Positions 33,591-45,519 are shown, counted from the first letter of the stretch. The stretch: 64,000 nt of DNA from Anthoceros angustus (GCA_010909165.1 MU008165.1:558001-622000), one strand, 5' to 3'. The notes: generated from the letters alone by a model not told the origin. Numbers and translations are program-made.

Positions 33591-34511
33591 TATGTGTATT
33601 TATTTTTTATAATTTTTTAATTCTCTTAAAAAATATTTCTGATGGGTCTACTACCCAACAAAACTTATTTGAAGATGTGAGAAGCTTCCTAGGAGTCTTT
33701 AGCTCATCTTTACATGGACATTCTTCCTCGCAGCTTTTAGCTCATCTTTGCATTGTGAGGGCATAGGACATTCTTAGCTCATCTTTGCGTTCTGAGGACA
33801 TCAGACATTTCAGTCTACACCTGCCTTATGTTTGTCTGTAGCCCTGTCATGAAACAAGAGACATGAGAAATTTCTCATTATTATCTTATCTGAACAATGC
33901 CATATCTGTGCAAGATACTAATCAATCTCTACTCTACATGGTTGAGTCATGTAAGAGATTGCGTTTACTTATTTAATAGTATTAAGTATACTTATATATA
34001 TTCTATGTGAGAATACTTAGTTATAAAATTTAAGTAATTTGAAGCACTTAATTCTAAAAATCAATTCGCTGTGTCTAATGGCTTAGGGTAGAAAAGAGTA
34101 AGGCATCCTCCGTAGTGACAGGGCAGTGTCGAAAAACGAAAAAGCCAGTAGGCAACAGGGTGCCTTATAGCTACATCAACTACGTACGCAAAAAGAGATT
34201 AGCTACGGTATTAACTACGGTAATAATTTCCCAAGGCCCCAACAGGAGAGCGCACTATATAACGGAAGGACATGGTAGTGAGATTTTTGTCTCTCGGGGC
34301 TCTGTGTGCGGTAGGCTTTGGGTGCGTCTCTTCCGTTTCTGGTGTTCTTCTTTGTCTTGCTGGGATTCGAGCGTTTGGGGTTTGGGTTGGAGTTGCCCTC
34401 TGCCCTTGCTCTAATTCCGGTGCGCCGCGCACGGTCGAGAGGTGGCTTAGGTTTGTGTGCTTGTTGCCAGGGTTTGCCGGAGTAGGAGGCGGGGGTCTAG
34501 CTGTCGCAGCC
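33591..34511 (+). other. AT-rich spacer and SKP1-1 5' region
   Basis: 33591-34100 is AT-rich, with three imperfect repeats around TTAGCTCATCTTTGC (33700-33800). From about 34285 (TTTTGTCTCTCGGGGC) the sequence matches the 5' region of the second SKP1 gene (from about 43545), which marks a shared promoter and leader. Confidence 0.5.
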
Positions 34512-35261
34512 ATGTCTCGGGAGACGAAGGTGAAGTTGAAGAGCTCGGATGACGAGATGTTTGAGGTCGATGAAGCTGTCGCGCACGAGAGCCAGACAGT
34601 GAAGAATATGATTGAAGACACCGGTGTGGAAAACCCTATCCCGCTCCCCAACGTGAGCAGCAAGATCTTGGCGAAGGTCATTGAGTACTGCAAGTACCAT
34701 GTGGAGGCAGTGAAGTCGTCTGAGGACAAGCCGGCGGCTGCCGACGATGAAATCAAGGGCTGGGACCAAGAATTCGTGAAGGTCGACCAGGCAACCCTGT
34801 TTGACCTCATCCTGGTGAGTAAACTGGCGCTCGCTCTGCTGAAGTTGATGCTAGGCGGTTGGAATGAGGCCATTGTGCACCACCCTTCCGCCCTGCTAGC
34901 CGCTGTGGTCGTAGCGCATCATTGCGTGCGGATGGTTGTTGTTTTATGGTTTGGGTGGTTTGTTGTATCGTGAACATAGTTGTTTTGGTTCGGGTCATGC
35001 GATAAAGGGTTCAGGCCTTACTATGAGGGAACTAGCAGGAGGTCTTTCTACACGAGGTTGTAAACTTGTGTTTGTTCTGTGGAGCAGGCGGCCAATTACC
35101 TGAACATAAAGAAGCTGCTCGATTTGACCTGCCAAACTGTAGCAGATATGATCAAGGGCAAGAGTCCTGAGGAGATTCGGAAGACATTCAACATCAAGAA
35201 CGACTTCACTCCGGAGGAAGAAGAGGAGGTTAGGAGGGAGAATCAGTGGGCCTTCGAGTAG
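34512..35261 (+). CDS. SKP1-like protein 1, SCF ubiquitin-ligase adaptor, 158 aa
   Basis: Exons 34512-34814 and 35088-35261 (intron 273 bp, GT-AG) give a standard-length SKP1. The N-terminal POZ fold has the plant signature [21 protein letters not shown]. The intron interrupts after [11 protein letters not shown], the usual position in plant SKP1 genes. The C-terminal half reads [25 protein letters not shown], then [18 protein letters not shown], the conserved F-box-contact end. SKP1 bridges CUL1 to F-box proteins in the nucleus and cytosol. All key segments are intact, so this is the likely functional copy of the pair. The paralogue at 43744 shares the leader, intron site and 3' flank. Confidence 0.93.
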
Positions 35262-36737
35262 GAGTTTTAGTAGCACTCCTGATTCGTGCTTGTATGATCA
35301 GGCTTGTGGCTTTCCAGGCCTTGGTATCCTCCATTCTCTTCAGGGTTGCCTACTTCTGTGGAGTAGACTTTTTTTTTCAGCGGGCCAGTCGCAAGAAGTC
35401 TTCACTTTTCTTGATAGGAATTAGACCCTGAAATCTTCTGGACACCTGAAGGATGTGGAAGTCTTAGATCCATCGGGACAGGGTGGTATATACTAGTTTG
35501 TCCGTTCAGGGTTTTATGTCCGTGCTATGTTCTGTCAGTTGGCTCTTGTGGCTAGACAATGCTTTTACTCAGTTAGCACTAGTTGTAGTTTTAACTGTTG
35601 GTGCATCCGTGTATGGCCTGGATATTAGCACTATGCCCTGATTGCTTCAGATGTCTTCTACCTTTTGCTTCCTTCTATGTGTTCAATAGGCGAGTGATAG
35701 AACGATAGAACGAACAGGTCCGTACGGAGTCATTTTTTGTTGCCTCAGTCGGTCCTGAATGCTGAACAGTCTGATAGGAATCCCACTTGGAATCCCACGT
35801 CTACTCATGCCCTGATTGCTTCAACTACGGTGTGCTTGTGTTTCCATTCTGCCTCGATGTTATGTTCCATCACGCGGAGGAGGCCGATAGGGAGTCAATT
35901 TTCTGTCATTTGGTCGGTTCTGAACTGGCTCCTGGCCTAGCCTCTTGCTTTTGGCCTGCTTTCTTGCTTTTGTGGTATATAACATTTAGGGATAAGATTC
36001 TGGGCCCTGTTTCTTCTCATCGTAACATTTAGAGCTGTCCAGCAGTTTTGGGTTTCGGAGACTTCAGCTTAAATGTAATGCGTTGTTTACTTTTTCGGTC
36101 CGCCCTGGTTTAGGCGCATCGTGATATCTGTTGTGTGAGATTATCCACTTTGAGATTGCGTAGTAACCTCCCATGTCTATCCTCCCTTTAACCCTAAAGG
36201 ACGAACCTACTCAAAATAAGTATTCGTCCCTACCCTTTCAGCCGGATTCTTAGAGCAGGAAAAAAGTGACACCATTTCCATGACAGTGAGATTCTGAAAG
36301 ATGCCTCGAACGAAGGCCATCTTACATGCGAACTTGAACCAAGGCCAGACCACATGCGAACGGCCGAATTGTCCGTTTCCTGACCTACGATGCTAGTGAT
36401 TTTTTTTGAGGATATCGATTTTTTGTGACGATGCCATGGCTTTTGCCAGGCTCAACCAGCTCTTTGTCATGCTCCTCCCCCATGCTCTCCCGTCTCTCTT
36501 TGTTCCCCAGTGAAAATGCTCTCCCGTGTCACCGTGAGCATGAGGTGCCACAGCGCATTGAAAATTTGTGGAATGGCGTCTCAGTCCCTGTCTTTTATAG
36601 AAACGAATGAGCGACTCCAACTATGCATGATGGTAATTGTGGGAGTGAAAACAAGGTCACCTGCGTTTAGATATGCATGGATACCGGTAGCTAAAGTTCA
36701 GCCCAAAACCCAGAAAACAGTCTTCGTCCTTTAGGGG
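35262..36737 (+). other. SKP1-1 3' flank and spacer
   Basis: The first several hundred bases resemble the 3' flank of SKP1-2 (TTGGTGCATCCGTGT followed by GGCC, about 35600 and 44752). The rest, to 36737, contains no gene that I recognise. Confidence 0.45.
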
Positions 36738-37260
36738 TTAATACAGGGCAGCTATGGCTGGACAGCAGAAGACCTCAACCTCCACCAGAGTAACCACCCT
36801 ATCGTCGCCGAAAAGCGAGTCCTTCCCGTCGGGTCTGAAAGCATACGACAGGCCTAGGCGCGATTTCGCCTCCCGCAAATCGCCTCCACCGGAATTGGTG
36901 TCTGGCCCTGCAAACCCCCCCATGACCGGTGCCTTGGGAGGCCCGATCAAGAGCCCGTCGGCGCCGAACTGAGGCCCGCCACGCGCGTAGTCGAACAGGG
37001 CAGCGCCGCTGCCTCCCACCTTCCGTAACACGACGGGTGGGTCATCGGAGCGCTCGACGCTGTCCCAATAGAACAGGAAGGCGTCGAAAGTGTCGTAATA
37101 GTCGTCCGTGCTGCGATATCCTTCCGGGTTGAACGCGCCGAAGCGGAATCCGGTAGCGGATGCAGCCACCACGACGCAAGGCCCTGTGAAGTCGCAGCGC
37201 TGGTGGAAGCGCGCAGCTTCGAATCCGTCGCGGGACGCTTTGTAGCAGCACCGCAGCTCC
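36738..37260 (-). CDS. TLDc-domain protein, 3' exon (5' exon not identified)
   Basis: Open minus-strand frame ending TAA-side at 36738. From about 37260 it reads [19 protein letters not shown], then [35 protein letters not shown] and [11 protein letters not shown]. This order and spacing fit a TLDc domain (oxidation-resistance/TLD family: short GF-AAxFH start, FGAF or FGGY strand, DAFLF, GPxFG, EVEVF end). No in-frame ATG precedes the domain, but tandem AG acceptors sit at 37261-37266, so an upstream exon is expected. The next upstream sequence is a minisatellite. The 5' part may be lost, making this a fragment. A truncated relic of the same end lies at 50965-51065. The general role of TLDc proteins is oxidative stress or V-ATPase regulation; not shown here. 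Confidence 0.55.
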
Positions 37261-37384
37261 CTGCCTGGCAAACGTAGATTGAAACATATTTGTGAAACCC
37301 GTTGAAGCGCAGACACAGATTAGTCTGAAGCACCTCGCTGCAAGAACCTTGAGTCACGTTCTATCCTACTACAACATACGAGCA

Positions 37385-37855
37385 AGCCACCACTGGTTCT
37401 TCCAAATCACAAGGAAGAAACTGATGTCTCCTTATATCAGATTCAAACACACAGGCAAGCACTGTTTCGTCCGAATCGCAAGAAGAAGCTGATGTCTCCA
37501 TGTATCAGATTCCCAACACACAAGCAAGAAACCACTGCTTCTTCCAAACCACAAGGAAGAACTGATGTTGCTTTGTATCGGATTCCAAGACGCAAGCAGC
37601 CACTGCGTCTTCCAAATCACAAGGAGGAAACTGATGTCGCGCAGTATCGGATTCCAACACAAGCAGCCATTGGTTTTCAAAAATCAGAAGGAAGAAACTG
37701 ATGTCGAGTTGTATCGCATTCCAACACACCAGCAGGCACGGGTTCTTCCAAATCACAAGGAAGAAACTATGCAGGCACGGGTTCTTCCAAATCACAAGGA
37801 AGAAACTATGCAGGCACGGGTTCTTCCAAATCACAAGGAAGAAACTATGTCGCAA
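37385..37855. repeat. 69-bp minisatellite in front of PPR pseudogene 2
   Basis: GAAACTGATGTC recurs at 37417, 37486, 37559, 37627, 37694 and 37763 (67-73 bp steps), then two more units at 39-bp steps (37802, 37841). Units contain CTTCCAAATCACAAGGAAG and ATCAGATTC/ATCGGATTC. The same array type stands at the same place before the intact paralogue (51.1-51.45 kb). Confidence 0.85.
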
Positions 37856-38317
37856 CGTTACAATGCCTAATCAGACAAGAATGAAGTTGGTAGCAGCAGA
37901 CGGATCTGGATGTCCTAGCTCCCTCTAAGATTCACCTGCCAAGAAGGTCCCGGAGAGCAGCGAGGCGGGAAACGGCAACTGGATGTCTTCGTGGAGCAGC
38001 AGCTTCGGCTGTAGCGGCTCTTGCTCAGGCTTCTTTCTGAACAGACCCCCGAATAGGCAGCGCACAGGCCTTCCACGGCCGGATTGCGTTTTTACGGTCC
38101 GTTTGATGCTCGTCCTCCATCTTTGGAGCTTAAGGTGAGCGTGAGTGCGGGAAGAAGCGCAGGGATTGGACGAAAGGATCGGGGTGGAAATCAAGCAGTT
38201 GCTGTGGCTACACGTTAAGGCCATGGAACTGACTCCGACTCAGCATGCTTCACTGATGTCCGTGCGTTTCCCGCCTTGGGTTCATAGTCTCAGCGCAACA
38301 CGAAAGGGTTTAGGGTT

Positions 38318-40320
38318 AAAGCTTGTGCACTGCGGGATGGAAAGAATTGGACCGTCGCACCGGAGTTTGAATGTGTCATGCCCGACGCCAAGGAAATCAA
38401 TTCCCACACTGCAGCTGCTTCCAAGAGTGGTATAGGCGGTTGCCAAGTCTGCAAACGGCAACAGAGCCCAGCAGATCCAGATGTCGGCCTGGTAATTCCC
38501 TGGTTTTAGCAATTCAGGTTACAATGACATGCTAGAGGTTGCAGTGATTGAATATTTCGTGTTTGCTGGCAAATTTGCAAGAAGGCTGTTGGGGGAGGTG
38601 GTTGCTCATAGAAGTTGGAAATGTGTGCTCTGTTGCTGGTTCTGTGTCGACTCCTAGAAAAACCCTGCGTGGCTGCAGTGTGGGGATGCAAGATGTTCAG
38701 AGGCAGGCAATGTCGGTGTATGGTGTAGCAGGAAATCACCGAGGCAAGTGGATCTGGCAGTCGTAAGGGTCTCTGAAATGTTGCAGCGTAGCGTAGCATA
38801 ACATTATGCAGTGTAGCATAACATTATGTTTGTTTTGGCATATCCTTGTTGACCTTTCTGGATGATGCAGTTTGCCAAGGATTGAAGACGACCTGTAGTC
38901 TGATGCATGGGGCAAACTTCGTACTGAAGGACGCCTTACTCAGGAATTTCATGCTGTGGATCTTTGGAGACGGGGAGGATTGTTTGCGTCCAGAGCTCGT
39001 CTGTGCCGTCTCCTGAAAGGGTGCATTGAGAAGAAGGATCTGGAACTGGGCACGCGAGTCCATGCCTTTTGTGTTGAATGTGGCGATGGGTCCAACTCGT
39101 TTCTGACAGTTCTGCTAATCCGGAGGTATGCATTGCATGGGAGTTTGTGGGAAGCAAACTAAGTGTTCAGCAAGCAACATGCACTTGATTCGTTTGTGTG
39201 GGCGTCGATTGCTTCGGCACATGTTGAGCTTGGGAAAGCTCAGCAGGTGCTGGAGCTGTACCAACAGGTGCGGCAGACAGCCATTAGGCCCAATGACTAC
39301 ACTATTGTGGCTGTGCTTAAAGCTTGTGCACTGCAGGATGGAAAGAATTGGACCGTCGCACCGGAGTTTGAATGTGTCATGCCCGACGCCAAGGAAATCA
39401 ATTCCACTGCAGCTGCTTCCAAGAGTGGTATAGGCGGTTGCCAAGTCTGCAAACGGCAACAGAGCCCAGCAGATCCAGATGTCGGCCTGGTAATTCCCTG
39501 GTTTTAGCAATTCAGGTTACAATGACATGCTAGAGGTTGCAGTGATTGAATATTTCGTGTTTGCTGGCAAATTTGCAAGAAGGCTGTTGGGGGAGGTGGT
39601 TGCTCATAGAAGTTGGAAATGTGTGCTCTGTTGCTGGTTCTGTGTCGACTCCTAGAAAAACCCTGCGTGGCTGCAGTGTGGGGATGCAAGATGTTCAGAG
39701 GCAGGCAATGTCGGTGTATGGTGTAGCAGGAAATCACCGAGGCAAGTGGATCTGGCAGTCGTAAGGGTCTCTGAAATGTTGCAGCGTAGCGTAGCATAAC
39801 ATTATGCATACTGTAGCATAACATTATGTTTGTTTTTGGCATATCCTTGTTGACCTTTCTGGATGATGCAGTTTGCCAAGGATTGAAGACGACCTGTAGT
39901 CTGATGCATGGGGCAAACTTCGTACTGAAGGACGCCTTACTCAGGAATTTCATGCTGTGGATCTTTGGAGACGGGGAGGATTGTTTGCGTCCAGAGCTCG
40001 TCTGTGCCGTCTCCTGAAAGGGTGCATTGAGAAGAAGGATCTGGAACTGGGCACGCGAGTCCATGCCTTTTGTGTTGAATGTGGCGATGGGTCCAACTCG
40101 TTTCTGACAGTTCTGCTAATCCGGAGGTATGCATTGCATGGGAGTTTGTGGGAAGCAAACTAAGTGTTCAGCAAGCAACATGCACTTGATTCGTTTGTGT
40201 GGGCGTCGATTGCTTCGGCACATGTTGAGCTTGGGAAAGCTCAGCAGGTGCTGGAGCTGTACCAACAGGTGCGGCAGACAGCCATTAGGCCCAATGACTA
40301 CACTATTGTGGCAGTGCTTC
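38318..40320 (+). repeat. 1001-bp tandem duplication spanning intron and exon of pseudogene 2
   Basis: Copies 38318-39318 and 39319-40320 are nearly identical. At the internal junction the exon-2 phrase CTGTGCTTAAAGCTTGT joins the intron phrase TTAAAGCTTGTGCACTG, sharing TTAAAGCTTGT. This shows the event was an exon-intron recombination at an 11-bp homology. Confidence 0.9.
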
Positions 40321-40733
40321 AAGGTTGTAGCAGCAGATCCGACCTGGCAATGGGCAAGCTAGTTCATGCTAATGTAGTTGTTTCAGGCTTGGAATCAGAT
40401 GTGTTTGTTGGGACTACCCTTGTGGACGTCCGCCAAATGTGGGAGCTTGGAGGATGCTCGGAAAGTATTTGATGCCATGCCAACAAAGACTTAAAGTACC
40501 TGGAGTTCTTTGATTGCTGGATATGCCCACCATGGACAAGGTGAGGAAGCTCTGCATCTCTTTTCCAGCATGGAACAGAAAGGCATGACTGCAGACAAAC
40601 TCACTTTTGTAGTTGTCCTGAACGCATATGTCAGTATTACTGCCCGTCAGGAGGGCACTCGGATCCATGCCCAAATTGTGGAAGCAGGACTGAATACAGA
40701 CATGTTTGTTGCAAGCTTGTTGACATGTATGTA

Positions 40734-41286
40734 AAGTGCTGAGGCCTGGTACATGCTCGCACAATCTTCGACGTTTTGCCTACCAAGGATGTGGTGATAT
40801 GGGGTGCAATGCTCGCAGGATATGCTCAGCATGGCCTTGGTGCAGAAGCGCTCGAACTTTATGCAGGCATGCCACAGTAAGATGCCAGACAACACTGTTG
40901 TAGTGGTTGGCATGCTGAAAGCATGGGGGCTATCAAGGAGGGAACGGAAATCCATTCTCGGATTCAAGAACGATGTCTTGATGCGAGTGCTCCATTTGAC
41001 ATGTATGTAAAGTGCTGAGGCCTGGTACATGCTCGCACAATCTTCGACGTTTTGCCTACCAAGGATGTGGTGATATGGGGTGCAATGCTCGCAGGATATG
41101 CTCAGCATGGCCTTGGTGCAGAAGCGCTCGAACTTTATGCAGGCATGCCACAGTAAGATGCCAGACAACACTGTTGTAGTGGTTGGCATGCTGAAAGCAT
41201 GGGGGCTATCAAGGAGGGAACGGAAATCCATTCTCGGATTCAAGAACGATGTCTTGATGCGAGTGCTCCATTTGACATGTATGCAA
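40734..41286 (+). repeat. 276-bp tandem duplication inside pseudogene 2
   Basis: The segment starting AAGTGCTGAGGCCTGG and ending ATTTGACATGTATG is present twice in direct succession with almost no differences. Its junction uses GACATGTATGTAAAGTG versus GACATGTATGCAAAGTG, the conserved DMYAKC codons of neighbouring S motifs. Confidence 0.9.
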
Positions 41287-42680
41287 AGTGCGGGAGCCTG
41301 GCGAATGCTCGGAGTGTATTTAACAGTCTGGCCAACTGGAATGCTGTGACATGGAACGCTATGATTGCAGGATACGTTCAGGAAGGACTGGGCCAGGATG
41401 CGGTTGGCCTACATACAGACATGCAGCAGGATGGTGCTACAGTGGCCAGTGACAGCACGTTTGTGAGCATTTTGAAAGGCTGTGGCAGCCTGGGGGCTAA
41501 TTTGCAATGCAAGGAAATACATGCGCAGATCCGAGAAAGGGGGTTTAGGTAACCAGGATCACTGGGACCAGCCTGGTGGACGTGCGCAAAATGCAGGAGC
41601 TTGGTGGATGCTCGCAAGTTGTTTGACAGATGTCCGCCAGAATCAAGGGCACTTTGAATGCCATGATCGCTGTCTATGGCTAGCACAACAATGACTGCAA
41701 AGTGGGCATGCAGGGCTTCGAGGATCTGGCACAACATGGAGTGAAACGCGATGCTGCAACGTTCATGTCGTTGCTTGTTGCGTGCAGTCATGTGGGCTAT
41801 GTGGACGAGGGGCGGCAATACTGTATGAAGATGGTCGAAGAGCATGGCATCACCCAACTGCGGAACACTATCACTGCATGGTTGATCTCCTTGCCGTGGA
41901 GGTCACCTCGAGGACGCAGAGTCTCTGCTCCTGTCCACGCTCCAGTCCAAAGAGGACACCGTGGGTTGGACAGCGTTACTCAGCTCCAAGGAGCCTGAAT
42001 TTCCAGATGCGAGAGGACGAGGCCCATATGGATTTGGTCTCCGAGCCCATCACTGACAGGGAGAAGGAAGATGCCTTGTGTGGGCATGCTGAATCGCTGG
42101 CTGTTGCCTTTGGTCTCCTCAACACGGCTGAAGGCTCAACTCTGTTGCTGACCAAGGATCTGCGAATGTGCAACGACTGCGACAACGGCACTAAGATACT
42201 CTCCAGGCTTGAAAGACGAGAGATCGTTGTCAGTGATGCTCCCACCATGTGGCTTTTCTCCACATAGTCAAGGATTTGGGCACAACACGGAAACCGAGAT
42301 ACGAAGCAGGTTCGAATTTTTTCTCTCTTTCAGTATTCCAGTCTTCTTCTACGTAAGTCTCCGGAGTTCTTTCAGTGGTGGAGATTTCTCAATCGGCTTT
42401 TTATGCGGGTTCGTATAACTGCAGATGGACAGCGTCTTTGACACTCCATCCAGTCTTCGCGTTAGGTTTCATTCTGGAAGCCCTCGAAGTCATCAACAGG
42501 CTCCGAGTCTCATGTCCTCTCGCGTTTCCGCAGGCACGCGGTGTATGCGGTGGTGTCAGGCGGGTCTGGTGGTATCTGGCGGTGCAGCGCCGGATACCAC
42601 TGGACTGGCTTGCTGGAGGGAATGTGTGGGTTTCCTTACTTCTCCGGGGGCGCTGTCTTGTTTGTGCAGCTTGAGGCGAG

Positions 42681-43101
42681 AAGATCGCGTGGGCTTACGG
42701 TATGTGCGAATCTTGTGGACGTTTCGACGGCGTTTGCGTCTTCTGTTGTTCAGATTGGTGACTTGTCTCGTCTCTTGCAGATCCGTTCGCTGACTCGAAT
42801 GTTGACGGTTCTGGGGCAGGGTCCAAGGACTCTGTGCAAGTCCGCGTGCCGCAGCGGAATGGTGGAAAGAGTCTGACTATTGTGCAGATATTGAAGAAAG
42901 AATTCAATTACAACAAAATCCTTAAGGATTCCAAGAAGGTAGGTATTGGGAGCTCTTAGGCCCATCCCATTTTCTTTCTCACCACGAGATCTGTGTGAGC
43001 GAGTCTTCTGATGTGAATCTGCGGTGCAGGAATTCTGCTGCAATGGGACCGTGGTGCAGGACACGGAGCTTGGTGAGGTGATTCGGCTGCAAGGGGACTA
43101 G
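42681..43101 (+). pseudogene. eIF1 (SUI1) pseudogene, intron-containing
   Basis: Exon 2 (42781-42938, 158 bp, same length as the intact gene) and exon 3 (from 43030) keep splice sites and read DPFADSN and KKEFNYNKILKD, then EFCCNGTVVQDTELG. Three lesions are visible: a 56-bp deletion at the leader/exon 1 joins two AGAT sites and removes the ATG; an 18-bp deletion in exon 3 removes RKNVSQ; and CAG has become TAG at 43099. Retained introns show it arose by segmental duplication, not retroposition. Confidence 0.9.
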
Positions 43102-43174
43102 TTCCTGGGGCTGTTGAGCCTTCCGAACCCTCTGTTGTTTGTGGTAAGTGGCGGTCCCACGGTCTGGCGATTTC

Positions 43175-43743
43175 TAAAGCTGTAAAGTCTTATTGTGATC
43201 CTAGTTTGGTTCATACTAACTTATCGAGATTAAATTGAGAATTTTTGAGATTATACGAAGCCCAAAGACTATATATGTACTGCTCATCACTTGAAATTTG
43301 ATCACAAAGAACACCTTGAACACTTTGTTGCCAGTGTTTGTACGTTCCTTTTTTAGGTTCTTGCTGGAGTGCTCCAAGTATTTTTTTTTGAGGTACCTCT
43401 ATCTTTAAGTTATGTTTCTAGTGGGTACCTGTTAGGTACCTCTAATACATGTTGCTAGGTGATAGAAATATCATTTTATCCTTTGGCAACCGAAAGACCC
43501 TAGGGGATGCCGATTATTAATTTAGCGACTTGTTAGTTTGATATATTTGTCTCTCGGGGCTGTGTGTGTGATGGGCTTGTGAGTGTGCGTTTTCGGTTTC
43601 TGGTCGTTGTGCTTGTCTTGCTGGGATTTAAGTGTTGGGATTGGTGTTGGAGGTGCCCTCGCTCTCATTCCGCTGTGCCGAGCACAGGCGAGAGGATGCT
43701 TAGGTCTGTGTGCTTGTTGCCAGGGCTAGAGGAAGAGGCAGCC
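43175..43743 (+). other. AT-rich spacer and SKP1-2 5' region
   Basis: 43175-43540 is AT-rich without coding features. From about 43545 (TTTGTCTCTCGGGGC) it matches the SKP1-1 leader, up to the ATG. Confidence 0.45.
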
Positions 43744-44441
43744 ATGTCTAAGGTGAAGTTGATGAGTTGGGATGGCAAGATGTTTGAGGTTGAGGAAGCT
43801 GTTGCGCAAGAGAGCCAGACACTGAAGCTTCTGATTGAAGACATGGGCGTTGAAGACCCTATCCCACTCCCTAATGTGAACGGGGAGATCTTGGTGAAGG
43901 TAATTGAGTATTGCAAGTATCATGTGGAGGCAGTGAAATCGTCTGAGGACAAGCCGGCAGCTATCGACGAGATCAAGGGCTGGGATCGAGAATTCATGAA
44001 GGTCGACCAGGCAACCCTGTTTCACCTTCTCATGGTGAGTAAACTGGCATTATCTCTGTTGAAGTTGATGCGAGTTGGCGGTTGGAATGAGGTTTTGTAT
44101 GCCACAGTTCTGCCGTCGTAGCCACTGTGGTCGTAGTGTGTCATGGGGTGCAGGTGATACTGGTTTTGGTTTGGGTCACGTGAAAAAAGGGTTCATCAGG
44201 CTTTGAACAAACCAGCAGGAGCTTTTCCTGTACGGGGTGGTAAACCTGTGTTTGTGCTGTGGAGCAGGCTGCCCATTACCTGAACATCAAGAAGCTGCTG
44301 AATTTGACCTCCCTAACCGTGGCAAATATGATCAAGGACAAGAGCCTTGAGGAGGTTCAGCAGATATTCAAAATAAACAATGACTTCACTCCTGTGGAGG
44401 AAGAGGAAGTTAGAGGGGAGAATCAGTCGGGCTCCGATTAG
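43744..44441 (+). CDS. SKP1-like protein 2, divergent C-terminus, 154 aa
   Basis: Exons 43744-44034 and 44268-44441 (intron 233 bp) at the same splice position as SKP1-1. The N-terminal half is well conserved ([52 protein letters not shown]). The C-terminal half has changed at usually invariant places: [25 protein letters not shown] for [25 protein letters not shown], and ENQSGSD in place of ENQWAFE, losing the Trp and Phe that contact F-box proteins. The frame is open with sound splice sites, so it may be expressed. It could be a SKP1 with altered F-box specificity or an early pseudogene. It lies between the two duplicated blocks. Confidence 0.85.
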
Positions 44442-45305
44442 GAGTCTCAGTAGTACTCCTTATTCGTGTTTCGGTGTTTGTATGATCGGGCTTATGTCCA
44501 CCATTCTCTCCAGGGTTGCCTACCATTGCGGAGTAGAACTTTTCCTTCAGCAGGCAAGGCGCAAGTAGTTTTGAACCTGAACCCTGATAGCTTCTCGACA
44601 CGTGAAGGATGAGGAAGTAAGGATCACATCTGCCGGTGCGGGCTGGTATGCGTCGGTGTGTCCGTGTATAGCTTTTTGCCCTCGCCCATTTGTCATTCTG
44701 TGGTGGCTAGACAAAGCTCCTACTCAGCTGGCTCTAGTTGTTTTTACTGTTGGTGCATCCGTGTGTGGCCTCGATATTACTGGATGTTATCACTTTGCCT
44801 TGATTGCTGTATAAATTCTTTATTTGGGGACACTTCCCTGTTGTTTAATCGAGAAGCACTTGTCCAACTCCCACTTCGTCGTGACAACTGCCAGTGTTTG
44901 TCAAAAGCCTGCTGCTCTAGTGACCCATTCCTCTGATGGCCGTTGTCTGTACACGTGCATAGTATCAAGAGATTCGTGAAAGGTGTCTGCAGGATCGTCC
45001 ACCTTTCATCCGATCTGTATCAAAGCCACCAGCTACCCTAATTCTGAGGAGTCTTGCGTTGAGATCGCTTTTACAGACACAAGTGTGAGAATGCTGTATG
45101 AAGCCTGGAGTTGTTTTAGTTTCATCTGAACCATCGTTAGTACGAAGGCCAAGTCTGGATACTTAGCTGAAAAGGGCCTGTGGAGTACGTGGCCAGGTCC
45201 TTATCCCGATCCATCCTTTCACAGGCCTTACGCAAGCAAACTCATCCCTCAGAAAAAGGGAAATTCCCTGGCGTACCCACTTAACCACTGGCAAGTTCTC
45301 CCTTC
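44442..45305 (+). other. SKP1-2 3' flank and spacer
   Basis: The first 400 bp resemble the SKP1-1 3' flank. The remainder, up to the end of the minus-strand PPR pseudogene, has no recognised gene. Confidence 0.45.
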
Positions 45306-45519
45306 TCATGGTCGACCCTTACAACTGCAACAACCATTTGCGAACCGATGCACACGGTACCCATCCCGTCCAACAATATCTCTTTGTTCAAGCCTTGACA
45401 TGATCTCCGTAGAACTGTGGCAGTCACTGCACATGCGTAGATTCTTCGTTACCACCAGAGGTGTCCCACTCGGAGTGTTCAACAGACCAAACGCTAGAGC
45501 TAGCTTCTCAGCATGCCCA

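Larger units (their letters stand above)
37900..42270 (+). pseudogene. PPR-DYW:KP pseudogene 2, paralogue of the 51.5-55.4 kb gene
   Basis: Colinear with the intact gene but broken. The first-exon ATG is ACG (37900), and the transit-peptide exon ends at AAGGTGAGC near 38133 as in the paralogue. Intron and early exon 2 are present twice through a 1001-bp tandem duplication. Exon 2 (from about 38876 and again 39877) has stops, for example a TAA after REAN-equivalent WEAN at 39162 and 40163. A second 276-bp tandem duplication (40734-41286) and further deletions follow. The E/DYW junction is deleted. The C-terminus still reads GHAESLAVAFGLLNTAEGS and MCNDCDNGTKILSRLERREIV, with the CNDCH His changed to Asp; the final HH/CxC segment is replaced by unrelated sequence. 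Confidence 0.88.

Noticed and set aside
34211-34873. 220-codon minus frame
   Set aside because: Antisense to SKP1-1 exon 1 and leader; no motif.
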